Shown here: positions 46,063-56,376 of the stretch, piece after piece | Numbering within the stretch: position 1 is the first letter of the stretch | Layout of the letters: each line of letters starts with the position of its first letter | DNA from: Solanum dulcamara | Lineage: Eukaryota > Streptophyta > Magnoliopsida > Solanales > Solanaceae | DNA: 64,000 bases | Assembly (NCBI RefSeq): GCF_947179165.1 | Contig: NC_077241.1 | Span: 32,669,246-32,733,245, forward strand | Direction of reading: 5' to 3' | Position numbers and translations under genes: made by a program | The notes under the pieces: model-generated | The model's input: only the letters and a program-made list of their open reading frames with translations | What the model was told of the DNA's origin: nothing | Databases searched by the model: none

Positions 46063-46474
46063 GGGATCATTTGGTTTGAATACAAGTTATGATGGGATAT
46101 ATTATATTGGGATTAGTTTTGATGGGATTAGTTATGATGGGATAAGTTGTGATGTGAGTATTTCTTATTGAGTATTTGATTTGTTGCATTCAAAATAATA
46201 TGTATTATATAAATTTTAAGAATAAATTATTTATTTATAATAATACCCTTTATGAATGTGAAAAGTGATGTATAAAAAGAGTTTAAAGGGATATTTTTGT
46301 CATTTACCTACTTTATCTTGGGATAACCAGCCAAGGAGAAGAATAACTTATCCTGGTACTAATTATTAATCCCAGAATAAGTTATCCTAGACTTACCAAT
46401 CAAACAACAAATTGAGTGGCACTATAATTTAATTCCAGGACTATTTTGTGTTATCCTTCATACAAAATGACCCC
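46063..46474. mobile_element. Tourist-like MITE (412 bp)
   Basis: Ends are inverted repeats: GGGATCATTTGGTTTGAA at the left, and the reverse complement of the right end reads GGGGTCATTTTGTATGAA (15 of 18 match). Flanked by TTA on both sides (46060-46062 and 46475-46477), the 3-bp duplication of PIF/Harbinger transposons. No coding capacity. Inner text has 'gggataagtt...aacttatccc'-type inverted words. Sits just outside the start of the family-C LTR. Confidence 0.85.
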
Positions 46475-46477
46475 TTA

Positions 46478-47101
46478 AGGTTTTAAGCAGTATGAGAAGG
46501 TAGCTAGGACTATGTTCCCCATGACATCTAACTTAATAGTCATCTTATATGGGTGATACCATTTCAATGCATCGCATGCAAATTCTTGCAAATTATGTAC
46601 ATATAAATACCTTCCGATCCTATTAGATGAATTTTATTCTTTACCTTATGATCTCCGAATATGTAGATATCTAACTAACCCTTGCTTTTGACTTCAAAAA
46701 ACTATGCCCTCTTGGGCTCAAGTTCATAGACAAAAGTTTGGAACATCGAATCTCTGTTGGAGATTTTGTTTCCTAATCACTACCCCTTTCTCGAGCTAGT
46801 AATGAATACATGAGACTTTCTATGAGTTCACTCGTTAAAAGGAAAACAAGATGAAAAAACTACAATGCATGCTAAACAATGGATGAAAATTACCTATTTG
46901 TTTGCCTACTTTGTTATTCCATCATGGTTCCCACAATCATAGTTATGGGGTTTAACTAATCATATTCATAAGTAATGAATTAAGAATTGATGCAGAATTC
47001 ATAAAATAATACTTATGTTTATGCAAAAGTAATCTTTGAATCAGAAGAACGAAGAATGGATCAACAAACCAAAATATTGTATTAACATTTAGATTCTCAA
47101 A
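46478..47101. other. Unassigned AT-rich sequence
   Basis: No recognisable repeat, protein-like frame or RNA gene. It lies between the MITE and the next LTR element and may be older host or retroelement sequence. Confidence 0.4.
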
Positions 47102-48029
47102 ATGTCGTGTTATACCCTGTACTTTTGTACTTTGAAAGGTTCTTATGCTTCTTAGAAGTCACTATGTGATCCGGATAATCTATAACGCTACCAAGCTTAC
47201 GTATTAAGGATTACATAGGTTCATAATGTAAGACAAGATTACGAACCCATAAGGAGAAAAATAAGGTGACACGTGGCAAAAAGAGGGAGTGTTATATGGC
47301 AGAAGCTAGAAGTGCCACATGGCAGTAGAACCTAAAGACTAGTGAGACAATGCTAAGGTAAATCTTGGGCTAAGTTGAGTGCCTTCGCACATTATTGCAC
47401 GAATTGCAATGTATTGTGTTATAGAAAAATTAGAGCCAAATCTAAGGAAGAGGACCATGGAAGAATCTGAACTAACGATGAAACAATGACACAAGATTAT
47501 GTACCTAGAGTGTTATAAGTAGGGTTAACGGAGTTGTAACAGGGCTTAAGCAAAACGAACAGGAGTAGCTGGTTATTAACAAATGGCGCACTAGTATGCC
47601 AAAGTTCTGCAACACTATACCAGTAATGATAGACAAAGCACAGAACGGCTATGAAGGTTATCGTGTGAGGGAACTTCAGCACCACTCGGTAGCCAACTTT
47701 GATGGGCAAAAAGCAAAACCCAAAAGGTAACGGTACTAATTGATTTCATCTAAAGAAGGAAATAAGTAATACACGAGGTCAAAGATTCCATAACACAACC
47801 TTGTCTATAAGACTCATTTTGCACTCCATGGATGGATGATGGTATATGGAATGTCATCTGCATATTAATAATATCAGCCCGTGTTCCTTCGATCAAGGAC
47901 TATCTATTTAGCCGAGAGTGTGTGAAATTGTAGATCAAGATAATGGTGGGACTTTACGAAGTTCCCATAACTATTATCTTAGATGAAGAAGCCCGAGTTA
48001 CAATTAACTACTAAAGATCAGCCCACAAA

Positions 48030-48900
48030 GAGATTGGGAACATAGACAGGTCTTCGTACACTATTTTTCCCTCAGACCGATGGACAGACTAAGCTCATAT
48101 CTAAACGCTAGAAGATATGTTGCAGGCCTATATAGTTGACTCCAAAGGTAGCTCAGACAATTGCCTACTACTTGTCAAGATTACTTACGATATTAACTAT
48201 CATTCTAGTCTCCGGATGGCCCCGTGTAAGAGTTTGTATGACAGAAAGTATAGGTCACCATTGGTTAGGCTGATGTTAGTAAAACCCGACTAATAGGCGT
48301 AGACATGGTCTAATGGGCTATGGAGAAGGTAAAGCTTATTTAGGAGAGATTATTAGCTGCCCAAAGTCGACAGAAGCTATATGCTGACAATCGACATCAA
48401 CTTTTGGAATTTCAAGTAAGTGACTGGGTGTTCTTGAAGGTATCACCCATGAAAGGAGTAATGAGTTTTAGCAAGAAAGAGAAGTTGGGTCCGAGATATA
48501 TTTGCCCTTACCAGATCCTTCGCTGAATAGGAAAGGTTGCCTACGATCTAGATTTACTAACGGATTTGGAAGCAGTACATCTATTCTTCCGTGTATCAAT
48601 GCTTCACAAGTGCATTGGTGATCCATCCCGAGTTTATCCCATAGATGATATCAGGTTATAGAGGAGTTATCCTACAAAAAATAACCTATCGCCATCCTGG
48701 ATCGACAGATTAAAAGATTGTGGACTAACGAAGTAGCTTCTGTCAAGGTGTTATGGCAAAATGAGAATTGCGAAGAAATGCCCTGGGAAGCTGAAAAGGA
48801 AGTGAAACACAAATATCCGTACCTTTTCCCTATGTCTACAAGTAATTCCAACTTTTGAAACTCTTAAGTTGATGGAAATATGTGTTATTGCAATAGAGAG
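48030..48900 (+). pseudogene. Integrase C-terminal part with chromodomain
   Basis: Broken frames give FPQTDGQTKL (core end, about 48078), then LEFQVSDWVFLKVSPMKGVM with KEKLGPRYICPYQIL (48405-48525), KVAYDLDL, FRVSMLHKCIGDPS (48590-48630), and the chromodomain ILDRQ...EVASVKVLWQNEN with PWEAE and KHKYPYLF (48668-48826). The last part is the group-II chromodomain typical of Tekay/Del chromoviruses, which directs insertion to heterochromatin. Several stops are visible; the chromodomain itself is almost readable. Confidence 0.85.
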
Positions 48901-48968
48901 GAATTTTCCCCATAGTCTGTGTAAGATTTTGAAGAAGGTTTTGTTTAACATTCAAGGACGAATGTTCT

Positions 48969-48982
48969 AAAGGGGGGAAGGA
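48969..48982 (+). other. Polypurine tract
   Basis: aaaggggggaagga, directly before the LTR start at 48983. Confidence 0.9.
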
Positions 48983-51900
48983 TGTTATACCCCATACTTT
49001 TATACCCCATACTTTTATACCTTGGAAGGTTCCTAAGTTACTTAATCTTCTTAAACTTCTTAAGTTTCTTTGAGTTTCTTAAAGCTCTTGAGCTTCTTAA
49101 AAGTTACCATGTGAGCCGGATAATCTATAATGCTACCAAACAACTCTAAGGAAGGGAGAATGTGATACCCCATAGTAGTGAAGATTGGAAATAGAGTTAT
49201 AAGAATCCGAAAGAAGTAGGAGACCGAATCATGAGTTGTAGAACATGACTTATTTACGTAAGCTACCAACTTAGAAATCTCACATACTTAAGCTACTGGA
49301 GTACATACCAAGTTACGTAGCAAGGATTACATAGGTTTATAAAGTAAGATGAGATTATGAACCCATAAGGGGGAAAAGAGAGTGCTACATAGCATCATGA
49401 CAGAGTACCATGTGGAAGAAGCTGGATAAAGGTTGGTGGACACCCCACATGCCATGTGGCATCCTGTGATTGGAGGAAAGAGGTGTTTTGGCCCTATGAG
49501 GGCTTGACACATGTCACTACTTGGGTCTTGACACGTCTCACCTCCTAAAGTGGCCTATATATATAATTTATGACTTTTATGGTCATCTTTATCCTATAAG
49601 TTTCATTCTTATATGCAAAAGTCAAGAAAACTTTAGAGAAAAGAAGAGAAGAGAAACTTAAGCTAGAGAGAAGAAAGAGCTATGGTTTTGAGAGGAGAAA
49701 AAGGTAAGTTCTCCGATTCCATTCGGTGAATTAATTATATGGGATATTACACGAAGGTATGAAGGTGTTATTAAAGTAAATTTATGGTTTGTATCATCCC
49801 CAAATGGACAACAAACAGACACGAAGTTTCAGTCGCGCTAGAAGAGCTTCCGAGGTGAGTTTTTGCGAGTTTTGGCGAGTTTCGGCGAGTTTCGGACAAG
49901 GTAAGGCTTTCCCTTTCAAATTGAATTTTATGATGTTGTTATGGGGTTTATTACATGTCTTAAATGAGTCTGGAAGTGTAAAAATTACATAAGGATGCTT
50001 GACGTTAGAAACAAACTAAATTAAAGTCGCTAGCATTTAATCGAAGTCGAGTAGTGTGTGGTGATTGTGGTGCTGCAGTTGCAGCTGGTTGGATGGAGTA
50101 TTTCAGGTATGTAAGGTGTTCTAAAAGGGGTGTGATTACTTCTGGTTTCAGCCACATGACCCACTATTTTATATTGTTAAAGGTTTTATGAAATAAAGGC
50201 TAAAAACTATATTTTGGTATCGTAGTTTTGAGCTAGTCATTTGGAATTGTATTGAGTAATGTTGAGGTGATTTTATTATATGTATAACTTCTGGTTGTTG
50301 TTGGTAATATTTCTGCTAAGATTAGCAGTTGGATAGGGCAAGTTATAGTGGAGATGCTGCTCAATTTTCGGCAACTTCAGAACTAGTAATAAGCCAGTCG
50401 AGGGAAATGGATAAGAAAATAATTCTTTTGACTACTTGGGTGTAGAATTGGAAATTGAAAATTAAAGGTTATTAATATTAGTATTACTTTTATGTTAAAT
50501 AGGTCAAGGATAAAACGAGGTGAGGTGGGTTACAATTAATCCCGAAAAAGGTATGTGAAGGTTTCTCTTGGCATGTCTTTGGCATAAGTATGTGAAGCTA
50601 TCTTTCTTTTATTTTGGCATTTCTTAGCCTTAAGTGATTGATATAGGAAATGTGGGGATAATTCCATTCATAGAACCTCATGTATGACTCATAAGTCTTA
50701 TTTGATTCTCGGTGGTAGAATTCCTACACTACTTGAGTTACTTCCTTTCAAGGCTTCTATATGATGTTGAATAGTAAGTATGTAAAGTTATCTCCTTTCT
50801 CTTAGATTGTTTTGGCATAAGTACGTAGATCTAACCTTCTTTCTTCTTGATATATCTTTGACATAAGTGTGGTTCTATGATGGTAAGGTAATGCAATAAT
50901 AAGGTTATGATACCGAGCCCATGATGGGTCGGGTACAATATATGTAAATGATGACTCCTTGAGGAAAAGTAGAGGCTAGGTAAAACTTATTCTTTCTCTT
51001 CCTTTGGCATGTCCTAATTGTAAGTAAAATTTTATACGAGCTTTAGTTTAACTCCACTTTTAAGTCCTAAATGTAATCCATAACTCTTATTCACTTCTGA
51101 ATATCAAACTCTTGTAGTAAGTTGAACTAGTTTACTTGAACTCCATAGGTTGAGAAGTACTGAATGCACAAGCTCCTAGTCCTAAGGACTATGTGACAAC
51201 GAGTATCCCTTATTCTATGAACTGTTAGTATTACTTTAGTATATATCTAGGGTCCTCGAGGTCCTAAGTGATATAGGCCTCAATAGCATTTAGAAGGCAC
51301 TCGAGATGGCTACACTACTATTCTGGTCCTTGGACAATAGCTTAATCTTCTTACATTGTCGAGTTTCTAATAATGATTTAGATTATATATGGTTACTCAC
51401 TACTTTAGTTGTGTCTACCTTAATACATGTTTTACCGAGTCCCATAAAGGGCCGGGTACGATATATAATGATTATGACATCGAGTACTATAAAGGGCCGG
51501 GTAAGGTATATAATGATTATGACACCGAGTCCCATAAAGGGTCGGGTATGATATATGATGATATGATGACACCGAGTCCCATAAAGGGACACGTACGGTA
51601 TATAATAATGTGATGACACTGAGTCTCATAAAGGGTTGGGTATGGTATATGTATGCAATAATATAATATGATGATATGGGCCGGACTGAACATTCCTCGG
51701 CATTATTATATGATACATGGATCGGACCAAACATTTGTCGACATCACTATATGATATGTGGATTGGGCAATCATTCTTCGGCATTATTATATGATGTATT
51801 GATTGGGACATACATTCCTCGGCATATACTTACTATATACATGGATTGGGCTATATGTTCTACAACGCTAAAAATAGATATGTGCTTATAATGACAGAAT

Positions 51901-52506
51901 AATATAGATGGTACATCGAGTTCCCTAACGGGCCAGGAACAGTACGTGATGGTAATATGTATGACTTTCTTTTATACGATGAGAGTACGGTAAATGGTTA
52001 AATGTTATACTTTCCCTCTGCATACCTACGCAAACTATAATTTTCTTATGATGTGTATGCTTTACATACTTAGTATATTTTTCATACTGACTCTCTTTTC
52101 TTAGGAGGGTTGCATTCATGCCTGCAGTTACAGATACACACTTTGGGGATCCGTCAGCGTAGGAGTTCCACTCAGCAGTTCAGAAGCACTTCATTGTGAT
52201 GGAGCCTAGTTTTTGTATTAACCCTTGATGTATATATTTATTTGTTCACGGGTACGGTGGGGGCCCTGTCCCGCCTTATGTTACTGTTCTTACTTTTAAA
52301 GGTCTATAGACATGTATATGGGTTGTATATGTATGTGTGAATAGTTGTTCCTATATGTTACGATAGCCTCGTCGGCTTATATATATTGTCTTGTCTATTG
52401 GCATGCTATGAATCAAATAGGCAACAAGTTTGCTTATAGCTAGCAAGGGTATACGTGAGTGTCCAGTTCGGGCATCCTTCATGGCCTACGTGGTTGGGTT
52501 GTAACA
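48983..52506 (+). repeat. 3' LTR (3524 bp)
   Basis: Starts tgttataccccatac and ends tggttgggttgtaaca. The first 40 bases contain a short direct duplication (taccccatacttttataccccatactttt). TATA-like ctatatatata at 49555. Two repeat arrays (51430-51870) are listed separately. Confidence 0.88.
51430..51870 (+). repeat. Two adjacent arrays of about 45-bp repeats in the LTR
   Basis: First array: five units of about 45 bp, each 'ccgagtcccataaagggccgggta' plus an AT-rich spacer ending attatgaca. Second array: about four units of roughly 46 bp with 'gggc...aacattcctcggcattattatatgat'. The same two arrays in other LTR copies have different unit numbers (58855-59180: four in the first array; from 63815: two). 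Confidence 0.85.
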
Positions 52507-53145
52507 ATGTCCTAGAAAGTAGATCCACATATAGCACATGTTCATGACACCCGCCTAGCAGGGTAGAATCTACCTTAGTAAGTAGATTCCTTTTTCTTCC
52601 ATCGATGAGGTCAGGATTCCATGTTATAGCTCACATGGTCTTATTATCGATTATTATTCTATCCCACATATTTATATTCTCTTATGCTCTTCTATGACTT
52701 CAATTATGTCTCTTAAATGCTTTGGTCACTATGGTTTTCTCATGACTTTATTTATCCTTTTTATTATGTACATTGATCGATCATTGCATCCTATGATTTA
52801 TATTGCACGTCATTCCTACATACTTAGTAGCTAGTAGATTTCCCATCCGAGAAAGTTTTGGTGAGTCCTTATCTATCGAGGGTGAATTATGAGATTGTTC
52901 ATTTCAAAGACTTTTGTTACATTCTTATTGAGGGTGACCTAGGGACATGTCTTTGCCCCCGCCTATCTTGAGTAGTAAAGGCATGTTTGAATAAAATGAT
53001 GTGGAGTCTATGTAGTTGAGTTTACACTCTCTTTTATGATTCATGTTTTAGACTCTTTCCCATGTTATTTCCATATTACTTTACCTTATCTATGCTTATG
53101 ATGTGTCAAGAGGATTAGTTGGATCCCTTTGGGGTTTTAATCACC
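52507..53145 (+). mobile_element. Family-B LTR, 3' part
   Basis: Matches 29050-29840 of the solo B LTR in order ('gtggatccacatatag', 'agaatctaccttagtaagta', 'agctcacatggtcttatt', 'atgtcaagaggattagttgg') but lacks its last 50 bases. Followed directly by gag code at 53159, so this is probably the 5' LTR of that element with the primer site deleted. Confidence 0.7.
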
Positions 53146-53158
53146 AAGAAGATCACAT

Positions 53159-54120
53159 ATGCAAAGAAGGGTCAATGCTAATGAGGACCAATCTCCTTCT
53201 TTCCCTCAAGATAATGGTCTCCTACCTGACAAAGTTACTAATGCGGAGTTACAGACCACTATCACCTTGCTAGCTAAAGTTCTGGCCAACCAATGGGTTT
53301 CCACTCCGGCTTCTAGAGTGAGGGACTTTGCAAGGATGAACCCTCCCAATTTCTATGGTTTGAAAGTTGATGAGGATACCCAAGAGTTCATTAATGAGGT
53401 ATATAAGATAGTGAGTATTGTTAGGGTGACTTTAGAAGAGAAAGCAGAGTTGGTGGCCTACCAACTCAAGAGTGTTGCTCAAGTTTGTAACACACAATAG
53501 AGGTTGGATAGAGTTGATGAAGGCGCTACTGAATGGGAATCCTTTAAACTTACTTTCCTTGATCGTTTCTTCCCTCTTGAGCTAAGGGAGGCAAAGTTGT
53601 TAGAGTTTACTAATCTTAGTCAAGGCAATATGGGTATAAGGGACTATGCCCTCAAGTTCACCAAGCTGTCCAAGTATGCTCCTTCATTGGTTGCCGATCC
53701 CTATTCCCAAATAAGCCAATTTATAGCGAGGGTGTCAGACTTCGTTGTAAAGGATCTTCGTACCACTATACTTATTTAGAAGATGGACATATCTCGGCTT
53801 ATGACTTTTGCCGAATAAATTAAAGGAGAAAATCTCAAAGAGAAGAGGATGAGAGATTCTAAGAGGGCTCGATATAAAGATGGGTTCTCAAATTCTAAGA
53901 TCAGTGGTGGTAGTAGTGGACGTTCTGAACAAGACCAAGGCTCTGGAAAAAGTTTGTTAAAGATAGGGTTCCCTACCCTAATAGTCAAGGTTGAGGTGTG
54001 GGTGCTAGTAGCCCCACTTTTACAAAGTGTGATGTGTGGAAAAAATCATGGATAAAGGTGTTTGATGGTAATGATACGGATGTGGCAAGATGGGCGATAA
54101 GCACTCCGAGTGCCCTAGTG
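53159..54120 (+). pseudogene. Gag remnant of a family-B gypsy element
   Basis: One frame carries MQRRVNANEDQ, then RDFARMNPPNFYGLKVDED and VAYQLKSVAQV, a TAG at 53498-53500, then ATEWESFKLTFLDRFFPLEL, REAKLLEFTNLSQGNMGIRD and YALKFTKLSKYAP (53504-53779), the retrotransposon gag domain. Further stops lie at 53777-53779 and 53817. A basic tail (MRDSKRARYKDGFSNSKISG) follows, then a decayed zinc-knuckle area near 54080-54115 (GCGKMGDKHSEC, where the usual His is Asp and the first Cys is not seen). Four or more disabling changes, so not functional. The link to family B rests on the LTR directly upstream. Confidence 0.85.
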
Positions 54121-54254
54121 TTGCTAACAAAGGAAGGGAAGGTCGTCCTCAAGACTAAGTTGCTCAAAGAGGACAAGTGCAATAAGGTGCCCAAGCTCAA
54201 CCAAAGGACGTCCAACACAATGATTGATTCTATACCTTTTATGCTAGGCAAGAT

Positions 54255-54720
54255 GTGGATGAGACTTTCGATGTTGTCAAGGATATGTTATGGGTCATTA
54301 ACTTTGATGTTTATGCATTTCTTGATCCGGGTGCCATCTTTGCTTTTGTTACTCCTTACCCTACTATGAGATTTGATATGTGCCCCAAAGTGTTGTTACA
54401 ACCTTTTTTGATTTCTCCAATTGGTGATTCGGTGTTAGCCAAGAGAGATTATAGAGATTGTCCCGTGTTCGTCTTAAATAAAGTTATCCCTTATGATCTT
54501 GTTGAACAAGACATGATCGATTGTTATATTATTCTTGGTATGGATTGGTTCCATGCCTCTTATGCATACATTAATTGTAGAACCCATAGGGTAAGTTTCA
54601 ATTTCCTAATGAGCCTATTCTTTAATAGAAGGGTAATGAGTCAATGGTTAAGGGTCGATTCATCTCATTTCTTAAGTCCTGCAAAACATGATTTCCAAAG
54701 GTTTTATTTATTATATAATG
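54255..54720 (+). pseudogene. Protease domain remnant with DPGA in place of the DTG triad
   Basis: The frame reads NFDVYAFLDPGAIFAFVTPY, SPIGDSVLAKRDYRDCPVFV and IILGMDWFHASYAYINCRTH, matching plant gypsy proteases from triad to ILGMDW end. The active-site position is DPG-A rather than D[S/T]G. I recall the DPGA form from other plant elements of this kind, so it may be an inherited variant and not damage, but no catalytic Thr/Ser is visible. A frame change at about 54690 separates it from RT. Confidence 0.8.
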
Positions 54721-55330
54721 AGAGTTAGGGATGTTGATTCCAAAACTCCTACTCTTGAGTCGGTCCCTATAGTTAATGAGTTTCTCAATGTGTTTCCTGA
54801 TGACTTGTCTTGTGTTCCTTCCAAATGGAAAATTGACTTTGGCATATATATCATTTCCAATACTCAACCCATTTCTATTCCTCCTTACTGTATGGCTCCG
54901 ACAGAATTTAAGGAGTTAAAAGAACTATTGAAGGATTTGTTGTATAAGGGTTTTATAAGGCCAAGTAATTTACCATGGGGTGCTCCCATGTTGTTTGTTA
55001 GGAAGAAGATGGGTCACTCTGGATATGTATAGATTACAGGAAACTAAATAAGTTCACCGTAATGAATAAGTATCAAATTCCTAGGATAGATGATTTGTTT
55101 GACCAATTACAAGGGGCAAGTTACTTCTCAAAGATTGATCTCCATTCTGGTTATCATCAACTAAGGGTAAGGTAGTGTGATATTCCCAAAACGGCATTCC
55201 AAATAAGGTATGGTCATTTTCAATTTTAAGTCATGTCATTTGGGTTGACTAATGCTCCCTCTATCTTCATGGATTTGATGAACCATATTTTCAAGCTATA
55301 CTTGGTGAGAATTTCAAAGAAACTATCTTA
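54688..55330 (+). pseudogene. Reverse transcriptase N-terminal half, first copy
   Basis: Code for [58 protein letters not shown] (frame to 55032), then a frame change and broken code for [40 protein letters not shown] and YGHFQF to about 55235, then SFGLTNAPSIFMDLMNHIFK up to about 55300. It stops before the catalytic FIDD motif and the sequence goes back to the start of RT at about 55335. Confidence 0.85.
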
Positions 55331-55334
55331 GAGT

Positions 55335-56024
55335 AGGTCCCTATTGTAAGTGAGTTTCCAGATGTGTTTCCCCGATGATTTACCCAGTGTCCTTCTCGAA
55401 TGGGAGATTGATTTTGGTATAGACTTTCTTCCGGATACTCAAACTATTTCTATTCATCCTTACCAGATGGCTACGGCAGAATTAAAGAAGTTGAAGGATC
55501 AAATGAAGGACTTATTAGACAAAGGGCTCATTAGGCCAATTATCTCTTCATGGGGTGCTCCCATTTTGTTTGTTAGAAAGAAGTATGGTTCACTACGTAT
55601 GAGCATTGATTACCGGCAATTGAATAAGGTAAATATCAAGAATAAGTACCCAATTATGAGAATAGATGACTTGTTTGATCAATTGCAAGGGGCAAGTTAC
55701 TTCACTGAAATAGACCTTTATTTCGGTTATCCCCAATTAAGGGTGAGGGAGTGTGACATTCCTAAAATGCCTTTTCGGATAAGGTATGACCATTATAAGT
55801 TTATAGTCATGTAATTTGGTTTGACCAATTCTCCCACGGCTTTTATGGACTTAATGAATAGGGTGTTCAAGCAATATCTAGATATTTTTATGATTGGGTT
55901 TATCGACGATATTTTGATTTACTCTCGAGATGAGGAGGTGCATGCAAGTCACTTGAGGATTGAGTTGAAAACTCTAAAAGACGAACAATTATTTTCAAAG
56001 TTAACAAATGTGAGTTTTAGTTAA
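55335..56024 (+). pseudogene. Reverse transcriptase, second copy including FIDD
   Basis: Begins again at the same point as the first copy ('gtccctattgtaagtgagtt' beside 'gtccctatagttaatgagtt' at 54763). It carries [60 protein letters not shown] and [20 protein letters not shown], then after a TAA at about 55812 continues with [20 protein letters not shown] and [19 protein letters not shown] with both catalytic Asp intact. The two copies differ at many positions, so this is not a recent duplication. Confidence 0.87.
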
Positions 56025-56376
56025 GGGAGGTGGCCTTCCTTGGTTACATTGTGTCTGGTTAAGGGATTATGGTTGATCCTAAAAAGACCGAACCGATTAG
56101 AAATTGGCATAGACCATTATCTCCTTTAGATATTAGGTGTTTCTTAGGCCTAGCCAGATACTATTGGAGATTTGTTGAAGGGTATTCATTGATCTCATCA
56201 CCTTTGACCAAGTTAACTCAAAAGAAGGTGAAGTTCCAATGGTTGGAAGCATATGAAAAGATTATCCAAGAATTTAAGGATCGTCTCACTACCGCTCCTA
56301 TCTTAACCGTATCATAAGGATCCGATGGTTTCATGGTATATTATGATGCCTCGAGGATTATTCTTGGTTGTGTATT
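56025..56376 (+). pseudogene. RT thumb and start of RNase H, cut by the LTR at 56377
   Basis: Open piece 56069-56317 reads DPKKTEPIRNWHRPLSPLDI with RCFLGLARYYWRFVEGYSLI and KFQWLEAYEKIIQEFKDRLT, the connection between RT and RNase H. 'GSDGFMVYYDASRI' at 56320-56360 is the start of RNase H (usually YCDASR). The rest is missing because the next LTR begins at 56377; integrase lies beyond the window or is lost. Confidence 0.85.

Larger units (their letters stand above)
47108..52506 (+). mobile_element. Internally deleted Tekay-like element with ATGTC target duplication
   Basis: 5' LTR fragment (47108 to about 47338, starting tgttataccctgtacttttg), reduced interior (to 48982) and full 3' LTR (48983-52506). 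Flanks: atgtc at 47102-47106 (plus one extra g) and atgtc at 52507-52511. The deletion joins LTR text to interior text at about 47338, removing the rest of the 5' LTR, primer site, gag, protease, RT and RNase H. Interior starts with 'aaagactagtgagacaatgctaagg', which matches 38936 in the LARD. Confidence 0.8.

Noticed and set aside
46478..47101. Possible host gene exon
   Set aside because: No frame above about 60 codons, no splice pattern and no recognisable protein.
51430..51660. CRISPR-like regular repeats
   Set aside because: Direct repeats of about 45 bp without unique spacers of constant length, found in every copy of the LTR family, in plant DNA.
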